DNA of 64,000 bases from JBMNIZ01 sp050951405 (GTDB lineage: Bacteria > Bacillota > DULZ01): assembly GCA_050951405.1 (NCBI GenBank), contig JBMNIZ010000013.1, positions 109,360 through 173,359 on the forward strand, written 5' to 3'. The position numbers and the translations under genes are program-made. Positions 1 to 11,800 of this stretch are shown here, in pieces. How positions within the stretch are numbered: position 1 is the stretch's first letter; each line of letters starts with the position of its first letter. Below the pieces are notes generated by a model. The model ran no database searches. It was not told the DNA's origin and saw nothing but the letters and a program-made list of their open reading frames with translations.

Positions 1-79
1 ACCAAGTGGATCAATCTTTGGATATCACGGTGGATCAAAAATTCGTGGTCAGGTGGATCAAATATTCATTGACATTCGG
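1..79. mobile_element. Terminal end of an IS21-family element (rest outside window)
   Basis: This stretch contains three GTGGATCA iterons and ends in TATTCATTGACATTCGG. The same end, with two iterons, is found at 31,443-31,500 where it closes a decayed IS21 element. The window therefore opens on the right end of a related but not identical IS21 copy, with one extra iteron of about 20 bp. Positions 80-100 (21 nt) between this end and the first repeat look like the remainder of a spacer cut by the insertion. The transposase genes lie outside the window. Confidence 0.75.
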
Positions 80-100
80 ACTTGACAATTCAACGATTCG

Positions 101-732
101 GTTTCAATTCCTCATAGGTAGGCTAAAAACCCTCAACGAGCATATGATATGACAGGTTCTGGAAAGTTTCAATTCCTCATAGGTAGGCTAAAAACGATGT
201 CAATCTGCCCCACATCGATTTTATTCCATCCCAGTTTCAATTCCTCATAGGTAGGCTAAAAACGTTTGCATGATCTATAACCTCCTCAAATTCCGCCTCA
301 GTTTCAATTCCTCATAGGTAGGCTAAAAACTCGACGGTTGCAGGGGGTTGTCCGTGGAATATGGTCAAGTTTCAATTCCTCATAGGTAGGCTAAAAACCA
401 TCTTGTTGCTGAGATTGCTGACGTACAGGAAGAAAGTTTCAATTCCTCATAGGTAGGCTAAAAACCATCTTGTTGCTGAGATTGCTGACGTACAGGAAGA
501 AAGTTTCAATTCCTCATAGGTAGGCTAAAAACCATCTTGTTGCTGAGATTGCTGACGTACAGGAAGAAAGTTTCAATTCCTCATAGGTAGGCTAAAAACT
601 GAAAGAATCAAGACAACAATTGCCCAGGTTCGGTGTTTCAATTCCTCATAGGTAGGCTAAAAACGTGACGCCCGATATGTGGGATATGATTGAGCGGGCG
701 GTGTTTCAATTCCTCATAGGTAGGCTAAAAAC
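101..732 (-). CRISPR. CRISPR array, leader-distal segment A (10 repeats)
   Basis: Ten perfect 30-bp repeats start at 101, 166, 234, 301, 369, 436, 503, 570, 635 and 703. On the + strand they read GTTTCAATTCC...GGCTAAAAAC; the transcribed strand is minus, where each ends in ATTGAAAC, the typical type I-B crRNA 5' handle. Spacers are 35-38 nt. Three consecutive spacers (399-435, 466-502, 533-569) are identical, which points to duplication by recombination between repeats. This is the oldest end of the array, since leader and cas genes are to the right. The repeats are not degenerate here, so this may not be the true trailer end. Confidence 0.97.
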
Positions 733-797
733 GCATCTTTGTCCACACTACCCCATTCAACAGTACTTAAAGAATCACTTATTGTAAACTTCTGCAT
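733..797 (-). pseudogene. 5' fragment of a phage-like gene cut off by a CRISPR repeat
   Basis: A minus-strand ATG at 797 follows a strong ribosome site (AAAGGAGGTGA, 802-812). It encodes MQKFTISDSLSTVEWGSVDK and then DA before the frame enters the CRISPR repeat at 732 and stops a few codons later. The N-terminus is reminiscent of small proteins seen in phage structural-gene regions of Firmicutes, but this is recollection and not a search result. The first ~36 nt next to the repeat could be an ordinary spacer to which more of the same invader is attached. Confidence 0.5.
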
Positions 798-801
798 TTA
801 T

Positions 802-812
802 TCACCTCCTTT
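802..812 (-). promoter_or_regulatory. Strong Shine-Dalgarno of the truncated phage-like ORF
   Basis: Read on the minus strand this is AAAGGAGGTGA, 4 nt before the ATG at 797. It is evidence that the giant spacer carries a real gene start and not random sequence. Confidence 0.6.
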
Positions 813-855
813 CAAGGTGATAAAAAGGAGTATAAGAAAAAGAGCATAAGAAAAA

Positions 856-870
856 GCGGAATAAATCCGC
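856..870. repeat. 15-bp target-site duplication (left) of the IS1182-type element
   Basis: GCGGAATAAATCCGC is repeated in the same orientation at 2575-2589 on the other side of the element. The loop ATAAA is not symmetric, so same-orientation copies mean a duplication of the target and not part of the inverted ends. The pre-insertion site was a GCGGA/TCCGC hairpin flanked by A and T runs, i.e. a terminator-like structure. Confidence 0.8.
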
Positions 871-2574
871 TTCAGACTGTAGACAAAAATGGCCTTTAGG
901 AAGCAAAACCTAAAGGCCAAATTCTTTTTAAACATAAAATTGCTGAAATATTAGAGAGCACCTCCTGCAGCGGGGAGGTTGTGGGCGGTAATGTCCGTTG
1001 TTTCCGCTTCCACATGGCCAGCTTTTTCAGATTCATGCATGCAAAAAGAAGCGTGAGATAGTGCTGCACTTTTCTCAAGCCTCGAAGCTGCGTGTAGCGC
1101 ATCCCATGTTTTTCTTTGGCATCGGCAAAAACACGCTCAATTGTCTCGCCGCGCTTACGATAAAGTTCTTTGCCTCGATCGGTGTACCTAAGATCTTCAG
1201 CTATTTCCACATAAGGCTCCCATAAATGACGGGTGATAACCTTGGTAAAATTTTTGCTCTGTGTGCACTTCATTCTATGCTCACAGCCGATGCAAATTTT
1301 AGGATCACTCTTGTATTCACGGTAACCATCCCGGTTGGTGGTGGTGTACTTTAAAATCTGGTTATTGGGGCAAATGTAGCAATCGTAGTATTCATCATAA
1401 ACATAATCACGTTTTCTGAAATAGCCCTTCTTTGTCATAGGGCGCTTGTACGGCATGATAGGATCTTTGCCGGCTTCGACTATCTCCCGGCAGATGGCCG
1501 GGGTTTTGTATGCAGAATCTGTAACTACAGACTCGACTTCGGGGTGCTGTTCAATGACTTGCTGGAAAACATCGGAGAAAACCTGGCTGTCGTGAACATT
1601 GCCGGGAGCTGCTTTTAATCCCAAGACAAAATTATTCATATCACAGGCAACGGTTACAGTATAGGCAAAGCATTTCTCCTTTTCACTCTTGTAGAACATG
1701 CCGCTTTCCGGGTCTGTTGTACTTTCTATGATTTCTCGTTTTTTGCCGCCGTCAGCCGGGGTGCCTCCTTCATCTCCGGAATCATTGCCTTCGTCTTCAT
1801 CATCAGCAAACGGTTCCTTGCCATGGGATTTCCTATCCTCGTTAATTTCATAAAGCAAATCACGTTTGTATTTATGTACACGATGCCTGACCATTTTTTT
1901 GATGTACTTCTTCTTATTGGCGCTGGCTTTGACATGAGTGGCATCAATGAAAATGGCGCTGGTGTTGAGAAACCCGCAGTTAATGGCTTCTTCGAGAACA
2001 CGCGCAAAAATTTTTTCAAAAATGTCGCTTTCCTGAAACCGTCTCACGTAATTCTTGCCAAAGGTAGAGAAGTGAGGGATCTGCTCCTGCAAGCCATATC
2101 CCAGAAACCAGCGGTAAGCGACGTTTACTTTTACCTCTTCTATGGTCTGCCGCATTGAACGGATGCCATAGAGTGCCTGCAGGATCAACAGCTTAATTAG
2201 AACAACCGGATCTACACTGGGACGGCCATGGTTTTCTGAATACAGGTCTTTTACTTCATCATAGATGAAGCTAAAGTCAATACTCTCCTGGACGGCTCTA
2301 AGCAGATGGTTTTCCGGAACCAGGCTGTCTATGCAAACAATTTCCATTTGGTTAACAGCTTCACGGTCTTTTTTCGCAAGCATTTTATCACCCCGGCTAT
2401 TGGTTTTTCCCATAATATAATTTCGTTAAAAGGGCTGAAAATGCCTGCAATTACTGGCTTTTTTACACTTTTGCCAAAGATTTTTTGCGCACGGCAATTA
2501 TGAATTATAAATGAAAATGCAAACCAAGGATCGGCCAAGGTTTGCATTTCATAAGACTTTGTCTACAGTCTGAA
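871..2574 (-). mobile_element. IS1182-type insertion sequence
   Basis: The element is 1,704 bp long with terminal inverted repeats TTCAGACTGTAGACAAA at both ends and a 15-bp target duplication. It carries one transposase gene reading leftward. It is inserted in the giant spacer, inside the terminator-like hairpin between the two phage-like ORFs. The frame is intact, so the element may still be active. It lies far from the leader, so it would only affect transcription of the ten oldest repeats. Confidence 0.88.
896..2383 (-). CDS. IS1182-type (DDE) transposase
   Basis: This encodes a DDE transposase of about 495 aa. The N-terminal region (PSVDPVVLIKLLILQALYGI, then RQTIEEVKVNVAYRWFLG) is the conserved DUF772-like domain of IS1182/IS5-related transposases. 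FIDATHVKASANKKK is the first catalytic Asp region, followed by SVVTDSAYKTP (second Asp) and a C-terminal YRKRGETIERVFADAKEKHG (Glu region). A charged, Asp/Glu-rich linker lies before the second Asp. I chose the ATG at 2383 over the upstream in-frame ATG at 2413 because GGGGTGA sits 5 nt before it. The gene is full length with no frameshift. Confidence 0.9.
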   Translation of the reverse strand: MLAKKDREAVNQMEIVCIDSLVPENHLLRAVQESIDFSFIYDEVKDLYSENHGRPSVDPVVLIKLLILQALYGIRSMRQTIEEVKVNVAYRWFLGYGLQEQIPHFSTFGKNYVRRFQESDIFEKIFARVLEEAINCGFLNTSAIFIDATHVKASANKKKYIKKMVRHRVHKYKRDLLYEINEDRKSHGKEPFADDEDEGNDSGDEGGTPADGGKKREIIESTTDPESGMFYKSEKEKCFAYTVTVACDMNNFVLGLKAAPGNVHDSQVFSDVFQQVIEQHPEVESVVTDSAYKTPAICREIVEAGKDPIMPYKRPMTKKGYFRKRDYVYDEYYDCYICPNNQILKYTTTNRDGYREYKSDPKICIGCEHRMKCTQSKNFTKVITRHLWEPYVEIAEDLRYTDRGKELYRKRGETIERVFADAKEKHGMRYTQLRGLRKVQHYLTLLFACMNLKKLAMWKRKQRTLPPTTSPLQEVLSNISAILCLKRIWPLGFAS

Positions 2575-2589
2575 GCGGAATAAATCCGC
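2575..2589. repeat. 15-bp target-site duplication (right) of the IS1182-type element
   Basis: Same sequence and orientation as 856-870. It is followed by TTTTCTTTTTC, so the original target was a hairpin plus T-tract. Confidence 0.8.
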
Positions 2590-2630
2590 TTTTCTTTTTC
2601 TTCATATTTTCCCGGCCATTTGCCTTTTCA

Positions 2631-2807
2631 TTAAACAGAACGTTTGGGGCATTTCTGGTCATTCATTATGTATTTTAAAGGCTTGCCCCCATATTCAGTA
2701 CAAGTTATATAATCAATGGCATTCTTACAGTAAGCACACTGGGAAAATTCCATTCTCAAATCTCCTTTTTCCCATCTCCATTTATCTTTCTGTTTAGGTT
2801 TTACCAT
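2631..2807 (-). CDS. Small Cys-containing hypothetical protein (phage-like) inside the giant spacer
   Basis: A 58-aa protein of unknown function. It starts MVKPKQKDKWRWEKGDLRME and contains four cysteines (CAYCKNAIDYITC ... CPKRSV), a pattern that could bind zinc. The ATG at 2807 is preceded by GGAGGGG at good spacing; the longer in-frame version from 2846 lacks a comparable site. The gene lies in the same orientation as the truncated ORF at 733-797. Small Cys-pair proteins like this are common in phage and plasmid accessory regions, but I do not recognise a family. Reading frame, start and Shine-Dalgarno support a real gene. Confidence 0.5.
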   Translation of the reverse strand: MVKPKQKDKWRWEKGDLRMEFSQCAYCKNAIDYITCTEYGGKPLKYIMNDQKCPKRSV

Positions 2808-2881
2808 CGCAACCCCTCCTTTTTTTACTCCTTTCCTTTTTTCCATTTATTACTACTACTTACTATATATATTATACTATA

Positions 2882-5800
2882 GTTTCAATTCCTCATAGGT
2901 AGGCTAAAAACGTACTCAAAAGAAAAAACGAATTCTATGAATCGGTAGTTTCAATTCCTCATAGGTAGGCTAAAAACGTCAAATGCCCGCTGGAGATTAT
3001 TACTGAAGCAATAGTTTCAATTCCTCATAGGTAGGCTAAAAACGTCACAACGGCTGGCGACAATATGAATTCTTTTTGCTAGTTTCAATTCCTCATAGGT
3101 AGGCTAAAAACAATATTCCCCAAATATCAACTTAGGGAATGGCTCAAGTTTCAATTCCTCATAGGTAGGCTAAAAACGAGCAGCAACTAATGGTGTTTTT
3201 ACTGTGAAATACAGTTTCAATTCCTCATAGGTAGGCTAAAAACCGAATAGACGTGGGTATCGTCCAGGGCAAGGCAACGTAGTTTCAATTCCTCATAGGT
3301 AGGCTAAAAACTGACGAATCGCATTTTTAAGGAGAAATCCCATGATAGTTTCAATTCCTCATAGGTAGGCTAAAAACTAAATTCTTCTAATTCAACTCCC
3401 TTCCTGGTTATTGCAGTTTCAATTCCTCATAGGTAGGCTAAAAACATCAAACCATTGGAACATTCCGAAATCAGGCACAAGAGTTTCAATTCCTCATAGG
3501 TAGGCTAAAAACTTACCAATGGAATACTTGCCATTCAAGAAATACAGGCGTTTCAATTCCTCATAGGTAGGCTAAAAACAAAAAGCAGATGGTACAAGTT
3601 CCGATATTACAAGCGGGTTTCAATTCCTCATAGGTAGGCTAAAAACATTTCAGTATCATCGCTGTAAAATCCACACTCGATAGTTTCAATTCCTCATAGG
3701 TAGGCTAAAAACCTTTTACCTGTTGGTCCAGCGCCAGCCACTGCTCTCCAAGTTTCAATTCCTCATAGGTAGGCTAAAAACTGAATTGACCGGCTTTGAT
3801 ATGGACGAGATAGAGGACTGTGTTTCAATTCCTCATAGGTAGGCTAAAAACAAGACTGGACATAGAACACAGCGGTGAAATCAGCATGTGTTTCAATTCC
3901 TCATAGGTAGGCTAAAAACTATAATAAATGGCATAGTAGAAGCCATACCCAAAAGTTTCAATTCCTCATAGGTAGGCTAAAAACTAACCAAAGCGGCTAT
4001 ATTTTGGCAAAGGTATGCAAGTTTCAATTCCTCATAGGTAGGCTAAAAACGGAAACGTCAACAATGCAATAAAAGAGAAGCTTCAGGTTTCAATTCCTCA
4101 TAGGTAGGCTAAAAACCTACGAGAGCCGAAACGATTGCAACAATGACACATAGTTTCAATTCCTCATAGGTAGGCTAAAAACCCAGGTCTCTTAACACTC
4201 CTAGAATTATTTCAATACTAAGTTTCAATTCCTCATAGGTAGGCTAAAAACCGTACCCCATCCATTTGCTTATGGTTGGTTTCACTAGTTTCAATTCCTC
4301 ATAGGTAGGCTAAAAACTCGGGGATAGGGTTGTTGTCCTCATCCACGTTAGAGTTTCAATTCCTCATAGGTAGGCTAAAAACAGAAGTCTTGGGCCACAT
4401 CCACTGTCGGCAATATAAAGTTTCAATTCCTCATAGGTAGGCTAAAAACGTTATCGCATCCCTCGTCAGAAGTTCCGAGTATGGCCAGTTTCAATTCCTC
4501 ATAGGTAGGCTAAAAACGTTAACCGGCCGACTTACTGCCCCGAATGTATTAAGTTTCAATTCCTCATAGGTAGGCTAAAAACACTCGTCAACGATTTCTC
4601 CGCACTCCGGACAACGTGGTTTCAATTCCTCATAGGTAGGCTAAAAACTGTAGGAATTTTGTGCAGTGGGGAAAAAGGACCATAGTTTCAATTCCTCATA
4701 GGTAGGCTAAAAACACTTACGAAAGCCGGATTGCTCATTCCGATTTTAAGGGGTTTCAATTCCTCATAGGTAGGCTAAAAACTATCCCGAATCCCTTGTT
4801 GTATTTCCAGGAGGGTTGTTTCAATTCCTCATAGGTAGGCTAAAAACTCGGGGATAGGGTTGTTGTCCTCATCCACGTTAGAGTTTCAATTCCTCATAGG
4901 TAGGCTAAAAACACCTCGTCTGAAGTGTATGGGAAAGCTGGGAAAATCGTGTTTCAATTCCTCATAGGTAGGCTAAAAACTCTAACTGCATAAAAGTGCT
5001 CGATAAATCAATCCAATGTTTCAATTCCTCATAGGTAGGCTAAAAACTGTCACCGATGACCTCGCAATATCCCGGCAAACTGTGTTTCAATTCCTCATAG
5101 GTAGGCTAAAAACCAATTCACTTCGGCGGAGACCGCCCAAGATAGCCGTGTTTCAATTCCTCATAGGTAGGCTAAAAACTGGGAAAGCGAGGGTGAGGAA
5201 GGATGACACTACAGGAAAGTTTCAATTCCTCATAGGTAGGCTAAAAACCCTTCTCCTTCTCCTTCACCTTCACCTTCTATGAATGGTTTCAATTCCTCAT
5301 AGGTAGGCTAAAAACAAGAACCGCTCTTCCGCTTCCTCACCGCATATGTCAGTTTCAATTCCTCATAGGTAGGCTAAAAACGCATTTTGGAACAAGGAGA
5401 AAAGTGATGTATTTTTGCGTTGTTTCAATTCCTCATAGGTAGGCTAAAAACGGCCACCTTGAGCTTCGGATATTTGGAAAGCGAAAACGAGTTTCAATTC
5501 CTCATAGGTAGGCTAAAAACGAGTGGCAAAGGTTAGATGTGATCGTAACCCATAAAAGTTTCAATTCCTCATAGGTAGGCTAAAAACTTGGATTGGTGGG
5601 AGAAAGAAGCCGGTATTACACCGTTTCAATTCCTCATAGGTAGGCTAAAAACGCTGTCTACATTGAAGCCAAGACCTTCGCTCAAAATAAGTTTCAATTC
5701 CTCATAGGTAGGCTAAAAACCATTTATTTCGGCTTTGATGTCGTCAGCCCGGGCTTGTTTCAATTCCTCATAGGTAGGCTAAAAACGAGACAACCTGAAA

Positions 5801-8800
5801 AAATACCGAAAAGAAAAGGACTGTTTCAATTCCTCATAGGTAGGCTAAAAACTACGTTCACCCTATACTGCTTTGCGTCTCTAGCCAGTTTCAATTCCTC
5901 ATAGGTAGGCTAAAAACTCCTTCAAAACGCCCTGATATTTAAGAATACCCCTGTTTCAATTCCTCATAGGTAGGCTAAAAACATCGGTTATCCCAGCAAC
6001 AGCCATTACTTCTTCGGCGTTTCAATTCCTCATAGGTAGGCTAAAAACGGGAAGATGAAAGGCACGTTATCATAGCTAACAGGGAGTTTCAATTCCTCAT
6101 AGGTAGGCTAAAAACGAAGGAAGCGGAGGGAAGTTCCTAGCGGCGTTTCCTCCAGTTTCAATTCCTCATAGGTAGGCTAAAAACGAGCAAATTGCATACA
6201 TGGAGTTATTGGCGCGACGCAGTTTCAATTCCTCATAGGTAGGCTAAAAACAAAACCGTTTGCGACATATACAATGGACGGGTCATGTTTCAATTCCTCA
6301 TAGGTAGGCTAAAAACCCAGAAGAGCCGGGTATGCTCTTTGCCAAGTCTGATGTTTCAATTCCTCATAGGTAGGCTAAAAACAAAATTTAGTCATTCAAA
6401 AATTGGGCCAATTGTGGATGTTTCAATTCCTCATAGGTAGGCTAAAAACGCTTCACTGCGTTCAGGGTACTGAGCACGGCATAACAGTTTCAATTCCTCA
6501 TAGGTAGGCTAAAAACAGAAATCTAAATCCTGGTTGTAACGCACCCTGGCAAGTTTCAATTCCTCATAGGTAGGCTAAAAACATATACTAAAAAATCCCG
6601 CATCTGCAAACAAAGACAGATGTTTCAATTCCTCATAGGTAGGCTAAAAACCATATGGGAGCAATCCTCAATGGTACAAAGAGGGGGAGTTTCAATTCCT
6701 CATAGGTAGGCTAAAAACGCTGTAATAGAATATTCACATTTGTCAATTGTATCGTGTTTCAATTCCTCATAGGTAGGCTAAAAACCGGGAGCAGTTGCCG
6801 CCACATCTGGCAGGCCGCAGGTTTCAATTCCTCATAGGTAGGCTAAAAACGCCAGATCAGGTGCCAGAAGCGAAGTCTCTGCCGGAAAGTTTCAATTCCT
6901 CATAGGTAGGCTAAAAACGGGATGTGGAATTTCAAAATTCTTTGTTCCACTTACAGGTTTCAATTCCTCATAGGTAGGCTAAAAACAAACAAAAGAGATT
7001 GTGAGAATATGGAGATTGGAGGAAGTTTCAATTCCTCATAGGTAGGCTAAAAACACATGAGCGATAGTGAAGACACGCTCCGGCGCAGAAAGTTTCAATT
7101 CCTCATAGGTAGGCTAAAAACGGCAAGTGAATTGTATCCGTATACCGAAGAAGACCTGTGTTTCAATTCCTCATAGGTAGGCTAAAAACTTGAAACGCAC
7201 CATCCTTTTCTGATTTCTCAGTCCGGGTTTCAATTCCTCATAGGTAGGCTAAAAACCACATTTCATGCAAATACCCCCGTCGCGCTCGTAAAGTTTCAAT
7301 TCCTCATAGGTAGGCTAAAAACCCCGCTTAACCTGGGCGAGGGCTGTAACGGAAGGAAGTTTCAATTCCTCATAGGTAGGCTAAAAACAGGAGCAGCAAT
7401 GGAAAAAGCAAGTCCAAGCTGCCATGTTTCAATTCCTCATAGGTAGGCTAAAAACACTGTAACCTGCACACCTTCCGAGGTCTCTTTTGCCGGTTTCAAT
7501 TCCTCATAGGTAGGCTAAAAACTTGAGATGGAGGAAACAAAGTCGCAGGAGTACTTTTAGTTTCAATTCCTCATAGGTAGGCTAAAAACAAATGGAACAA
7601 CGCATATCTGATTTGGAAATGGCTAGTTTCAATTCCTCATAGGTAGGCTAAAAACAGTGTCAGTGGGCAAAGTGGCGGGATCGGCTAGCTTGGGTTTCAA
7701 TTCCTCATAGGTAGGCTAAAAACTAGTAGCCTCTGTGGTCGTTATAACAGGGTCGGGCAAAGGTTTCAATTCCTCATAGGTAGGCTAAAAACTATGTTTT
7801 TGATCGTGAATTGAACTTTCTAGGCATCGTTTCAATTCCTCATAGGTAGGCTAAAAACCCAACACTTCAAGGCCTTTTTGTTCTAGCATAGGTAAGGTTT
7901 CAATTCCTCATAGGTAGGCTAAAAACCTTACCATTCACACTATCTACATTCCCACCCTTAGCGTGTTTCAATTCCTCATAGGTAGGCTAAAAACACAAGA
8001 GACCGGTGCTGCAGACATGTACGAGGGATAGCAGTTTCAATTCCTCATAGGTAGGCTAAAAACCCCGGCAACTCCATATAAAACTTAATTACGTTTGCAA
8101 GTTTCAATTCCTCATAGGTAGGCTAAAAACCGGCGGAGGCTGAGGAGGAGTTCAAAATGAGAAAGGTGTTTCAATTCCTCATAGGTAGGCTAAAAACTTG
8201 GGAAATGAAGGCGGTTACCGTCTGGGGCCGTTAGAGTTTCAATTCCTCATAGGTAGGCTAAAAACGCTCCATATCCCGCAATGCATTACCGCCCAATGCA
8301 AGTTTCAATTCCTCATAGGTAGGCTAAAAACCACCAGCAAGCCCAGGAACGGGTACATTGACCCAGCTGAGTTTCAATTCCTCATAGGTAGGCTAAAAAC
8401 AGAAGCCTGGCTACTGCCGATGGTTGCTGCGAATACGTGTTTCAATTCCTCATAGGTAGGCTAAAAACAGAAAACCACTTGACTTTTTACTGATGGGGAT
8501 ATATAAGTTTCAATTCCTCATAGGTAGGCTAAAAACCAGAAACAGTGTTGAGACTTGGTTCCGTTTTAAAGGTTACGTTTCAATTCCTCATAGGTAGGCT
8601 AAAAACCCCCGGCAATCTCCCCTTTTTCGATAATCCATTCTAGTTTCAATTCCTCATAGGTAGGCTAAAAACATTGATAGCGGAACTGGAGCGGCGCGGA
8701 TATAAGTAGTTTCAATTCCTCATAGGTAGGCTAAAAACTGAAGACGCTAGACACTTTGTAAAAACATTATTAAAGATGTTTCAATTCCTCATAGGTAGGC

Positions 8801-11800
8801 TAAAAACGACTACTGAGAGTAGAGTAATCAATGAACAAGGCGAAGGTTTCAATTCCTCATAGGTAGGCTAAAAACGCGACACAGAGGAAAATTCCAATCC
8901 TTCCGAAAGCCAGTTTCAATTCCTCATAGGTAGGCTAAAAACTGACTTTTCCACCCATCTCGGTTGGACAATCCGATGAAGTTTCAATTCCTCATAGGTA
9001 GGCTAAAAACCTTATAGAAGAAGGTTTGCTCTCAGACTTCGTATTATGTTTCAATTCCTCATAGGTAGGCTAAAAACTGCCAGGAGGCGGTCCTTGTGTT
9101 GCTGGGATTGGTGTTTCAATTCCTCATAGGTAGGCTAAAAACATCTGCTGCGACACGCTGCGCAGCTCTTTTACTTTTGCGTTTCAATTCCTCATAGGTA
9201 GGCTAAAAACATTTACTTGAGAGGCTTTTTCCTCATAGCTTAATGTGGTTTCAATTCCTCATAGGTAGGCTAAAAACTCCGGCACAGCCAAGAAGTGGCT
9301 GAAAGGTGGTGAAGTTTCAATTCCTCATAGGTAGGCTAAAAACAGGCAACGAAGTGAGAGACGTTCTTGGCATGAGCCCGTGTTTCAATTCCTCATAGGT
9401 AGGCTAAAAACTTTTAAACCTTTTAGCGCTTCATTTAGCAAATCCTGTTTCAATTCCTCATAGGTAGGCTAAAAACCCGTAACCTGCACACCTTCCGAGG
9501 TCTCTTTTGCGGGTTTCAATTCCTCATAGGTAGGCTAAAAACGTCATGGTGTCAAGGGTTTTTTTTATTTCAATTTTGTGTTTCAATTCCTCATAGGTAG
9601 GCTAAAAACATCTGCAAACAAAGACAGACTCAAAGCGGCGGAAAGTTTCAATTCCTCATAGGTAGGCTAAAAACGGCGATGGTAGCCGATGGCATGAGAT
9701 ATATAACAAGTTTCAATTCCTCATAGGTAGGCTAAAAACTGGGAAAGCGAGGGTGAGGAAGGATGACACTACAGGAAAGTTTCAATTCCTCATAGGTAGG
9801 CTAAAAACTCCAGTTATAGCGTCGGTCGCTTGCCCTGAATTCGTGTTTCAATTCCTCATAGGTAGGCTAAAAACTTTGTGCATGTAAATCATTCAATAAT
9901 TGTTCTACGGGTTTCAATTCCTCATAGGTAGGCTAAAAACAAGGAAAATATACTCATGCGCCTTTGTGCATCTATCTTGTTTCAATTCCTCATAGGTAGG
10001 CTAAAAACTTAAGCCGTACAAAGCGGGCTACCTTGTTTGTGCAAGTTTCAATTCCTCATAGGTAGGCTAAAAACTTCATCTGAAGTGTATGGGAAAGCTG
10101 GGAAAATCGTGTTTCAATTCCTCATAGGTAGGCTAAAAACCGTTAATCCCGGCAAAAACTAATTAAAAGGAGGAATAGTTTCAATTCCTCATAGGTAGGC
10201 TAAAAACGGCCAAGTTCGCCTGAATATCATCATATGCCTGGCAGAGTTTCAATTCCTCATAGGTAGGCTAAAAACACACAAACCACATTAAAGGAGGTTA
10301 TATAAATGAAGTTTCAATTCCTCATAGGTAGGCTAAAAACGTGGTGCAAAACCGAAATGCTCTGCAAGGGTGTTGAGTTTCAATTCCTCATAGGTAGGCT
10401 AAAAACACTATGCGAAAAAATGGCGTACCGCTGATGAAAGCGAAGTTTCAATTCCTCATAGGTAGGCTAAAAACAAGAAAAAGCTTTGGGGCTGAAATCT
10501 CGACTAAAAAGTTTCAATTCCTCATAGGTAGGCTAAAAACGGGAATTAACAGACATTCTTTGCGATGGCCGGGTGTGTTTCAATTCCTCATAGGTAGGCT
10601 AAAAACACGAAATTGTTGATGGAGAAATCAAGATATTGAGCCATGTTTCAATTCCTCATAGGTAGGCTAAAAACGGATATCTGCTTACTAAAGATTATGC
10701 CTTGAAATGTGAGTTTCAATTCCTCATAGGTAGGCTAAAAACAGTGGACGCTATGACGCAGGCACTAATGAGATTGAAGTTTCAATTCCTCATAGGTAGG
10801 CTAAAAACGTTCTACCGTAAAGCACCGGACAAATTCGATGAGAGTTTCAATTCCTCATAGGTAGGCTAAAAACCCTTCGCACTTTCAACGGTTTATGTAA
10901 TTAAGATTGTTTCAATTCCTCATAGGTAGGCTAAAAACCCATGATCATCGGCCCGGGGCCAATGGGTTCTGTGCGCGTTTCAATTCCTCATAGGTAGGCT
11001 AAAAACTTAGGTGGTGTTTATTATGACTGTAGGTGAATTAAGTTTCAATTCCTCATAGGTAGGCTAAAAACATTTGTACCTCCGACCACTTGAATATCAA
11101 TACTCCGGTTTCAATTCCTCATAGGTAGGCTAAAAACCAACAAGGTTATCCACGGCGCCCTGGAACAGGCAAGTTTCAATTCCTCATAGGTAGGCTAAAA
11201 ACGATTTATGTCGACTTCTATTTCTGAAAAATTATGGTCTGTTTCAATTCCTCATAGGTAGGCTAAAAACGTGGACCTGGAAGAAGGCGTTATCTACATT
11301 CGCAAGTTTCAATTCCTCATAGGTAGGCTAAAAACCTGTTTTAAAAATCACATATATTCTCATCATCTATACAGTTTCAATTCCTCATAGGTAGGCTAAA
11401 AACACAGCTTGAATAGTGGCCGGGAAATCCATTCTATCTCGTTTCAATTCCTCATAGGTAGGCTAAAAACGCTGAAACTACTCAAAAATCCAAGCTGGCG
11501 CAGGTGTGTTTTCAATTCCTCATAGGTAGGCTAAAAACATCGCGAGGCAGGGGCGGGGCCTGGTGTGAAATTGGAGTTTCAATTCCTCATAGGTAGGCTA
11601 AAAACCTGCAGTATTTCTTCCCGCTGCAAGTCATTCTCCAGTTTCAATTCCTCATAGGTAGGCTAAAAACGATTCATGCTAAGTTGTTTTAATTTTTCAC
11701 CGCAATTGTTTCAATTCCTCATAGGTAGGCTAAAAACCAGCCGGCCGGCCAGGTCATCCTCATGCCAACGGGTCAGTTTCAATTCCTCATAGGTAGGCTA

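Larger units (their letters stand above)
733..2881. other. 'Giant spacer': ~430 bp of phage-like DNA between two perfect repeats, interrupted by an IS
   Basis: A perfect repeat ends at 732 and the next begins at 2882. Removing the IS (871-2574) and one copy of its 15-bp target duplication leaves 430 bp of unique DNA, more than ten times a normal spacer. It carries two minus-strand genes with strong Shine-Dalgarno sites. One is a small Cys-rich ORF (2631-2807). The other is the start of a second ORF (795-797 ATG) that is cut off exactly at the repeat. A hairpin with T-tract between them looks like a terminator. The two flanks and compact gene layout look like a phage or plasmid fragment. Whether it was captured by aberrant acquisition or inserted by recombination cannot be told from the sequence. 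Confidence 0.7.

Noticed and set aside
5016..5282. Open reading frames across repeats, translating to repeated FQFLIGRLKT (also at 8198, 10410, 13236, 14091, 15682, 18198, 21865)
   Set aside because: They are the CRISPR repeat read in one frame; no ribosome sites and no conserved spacers. They are not genes.
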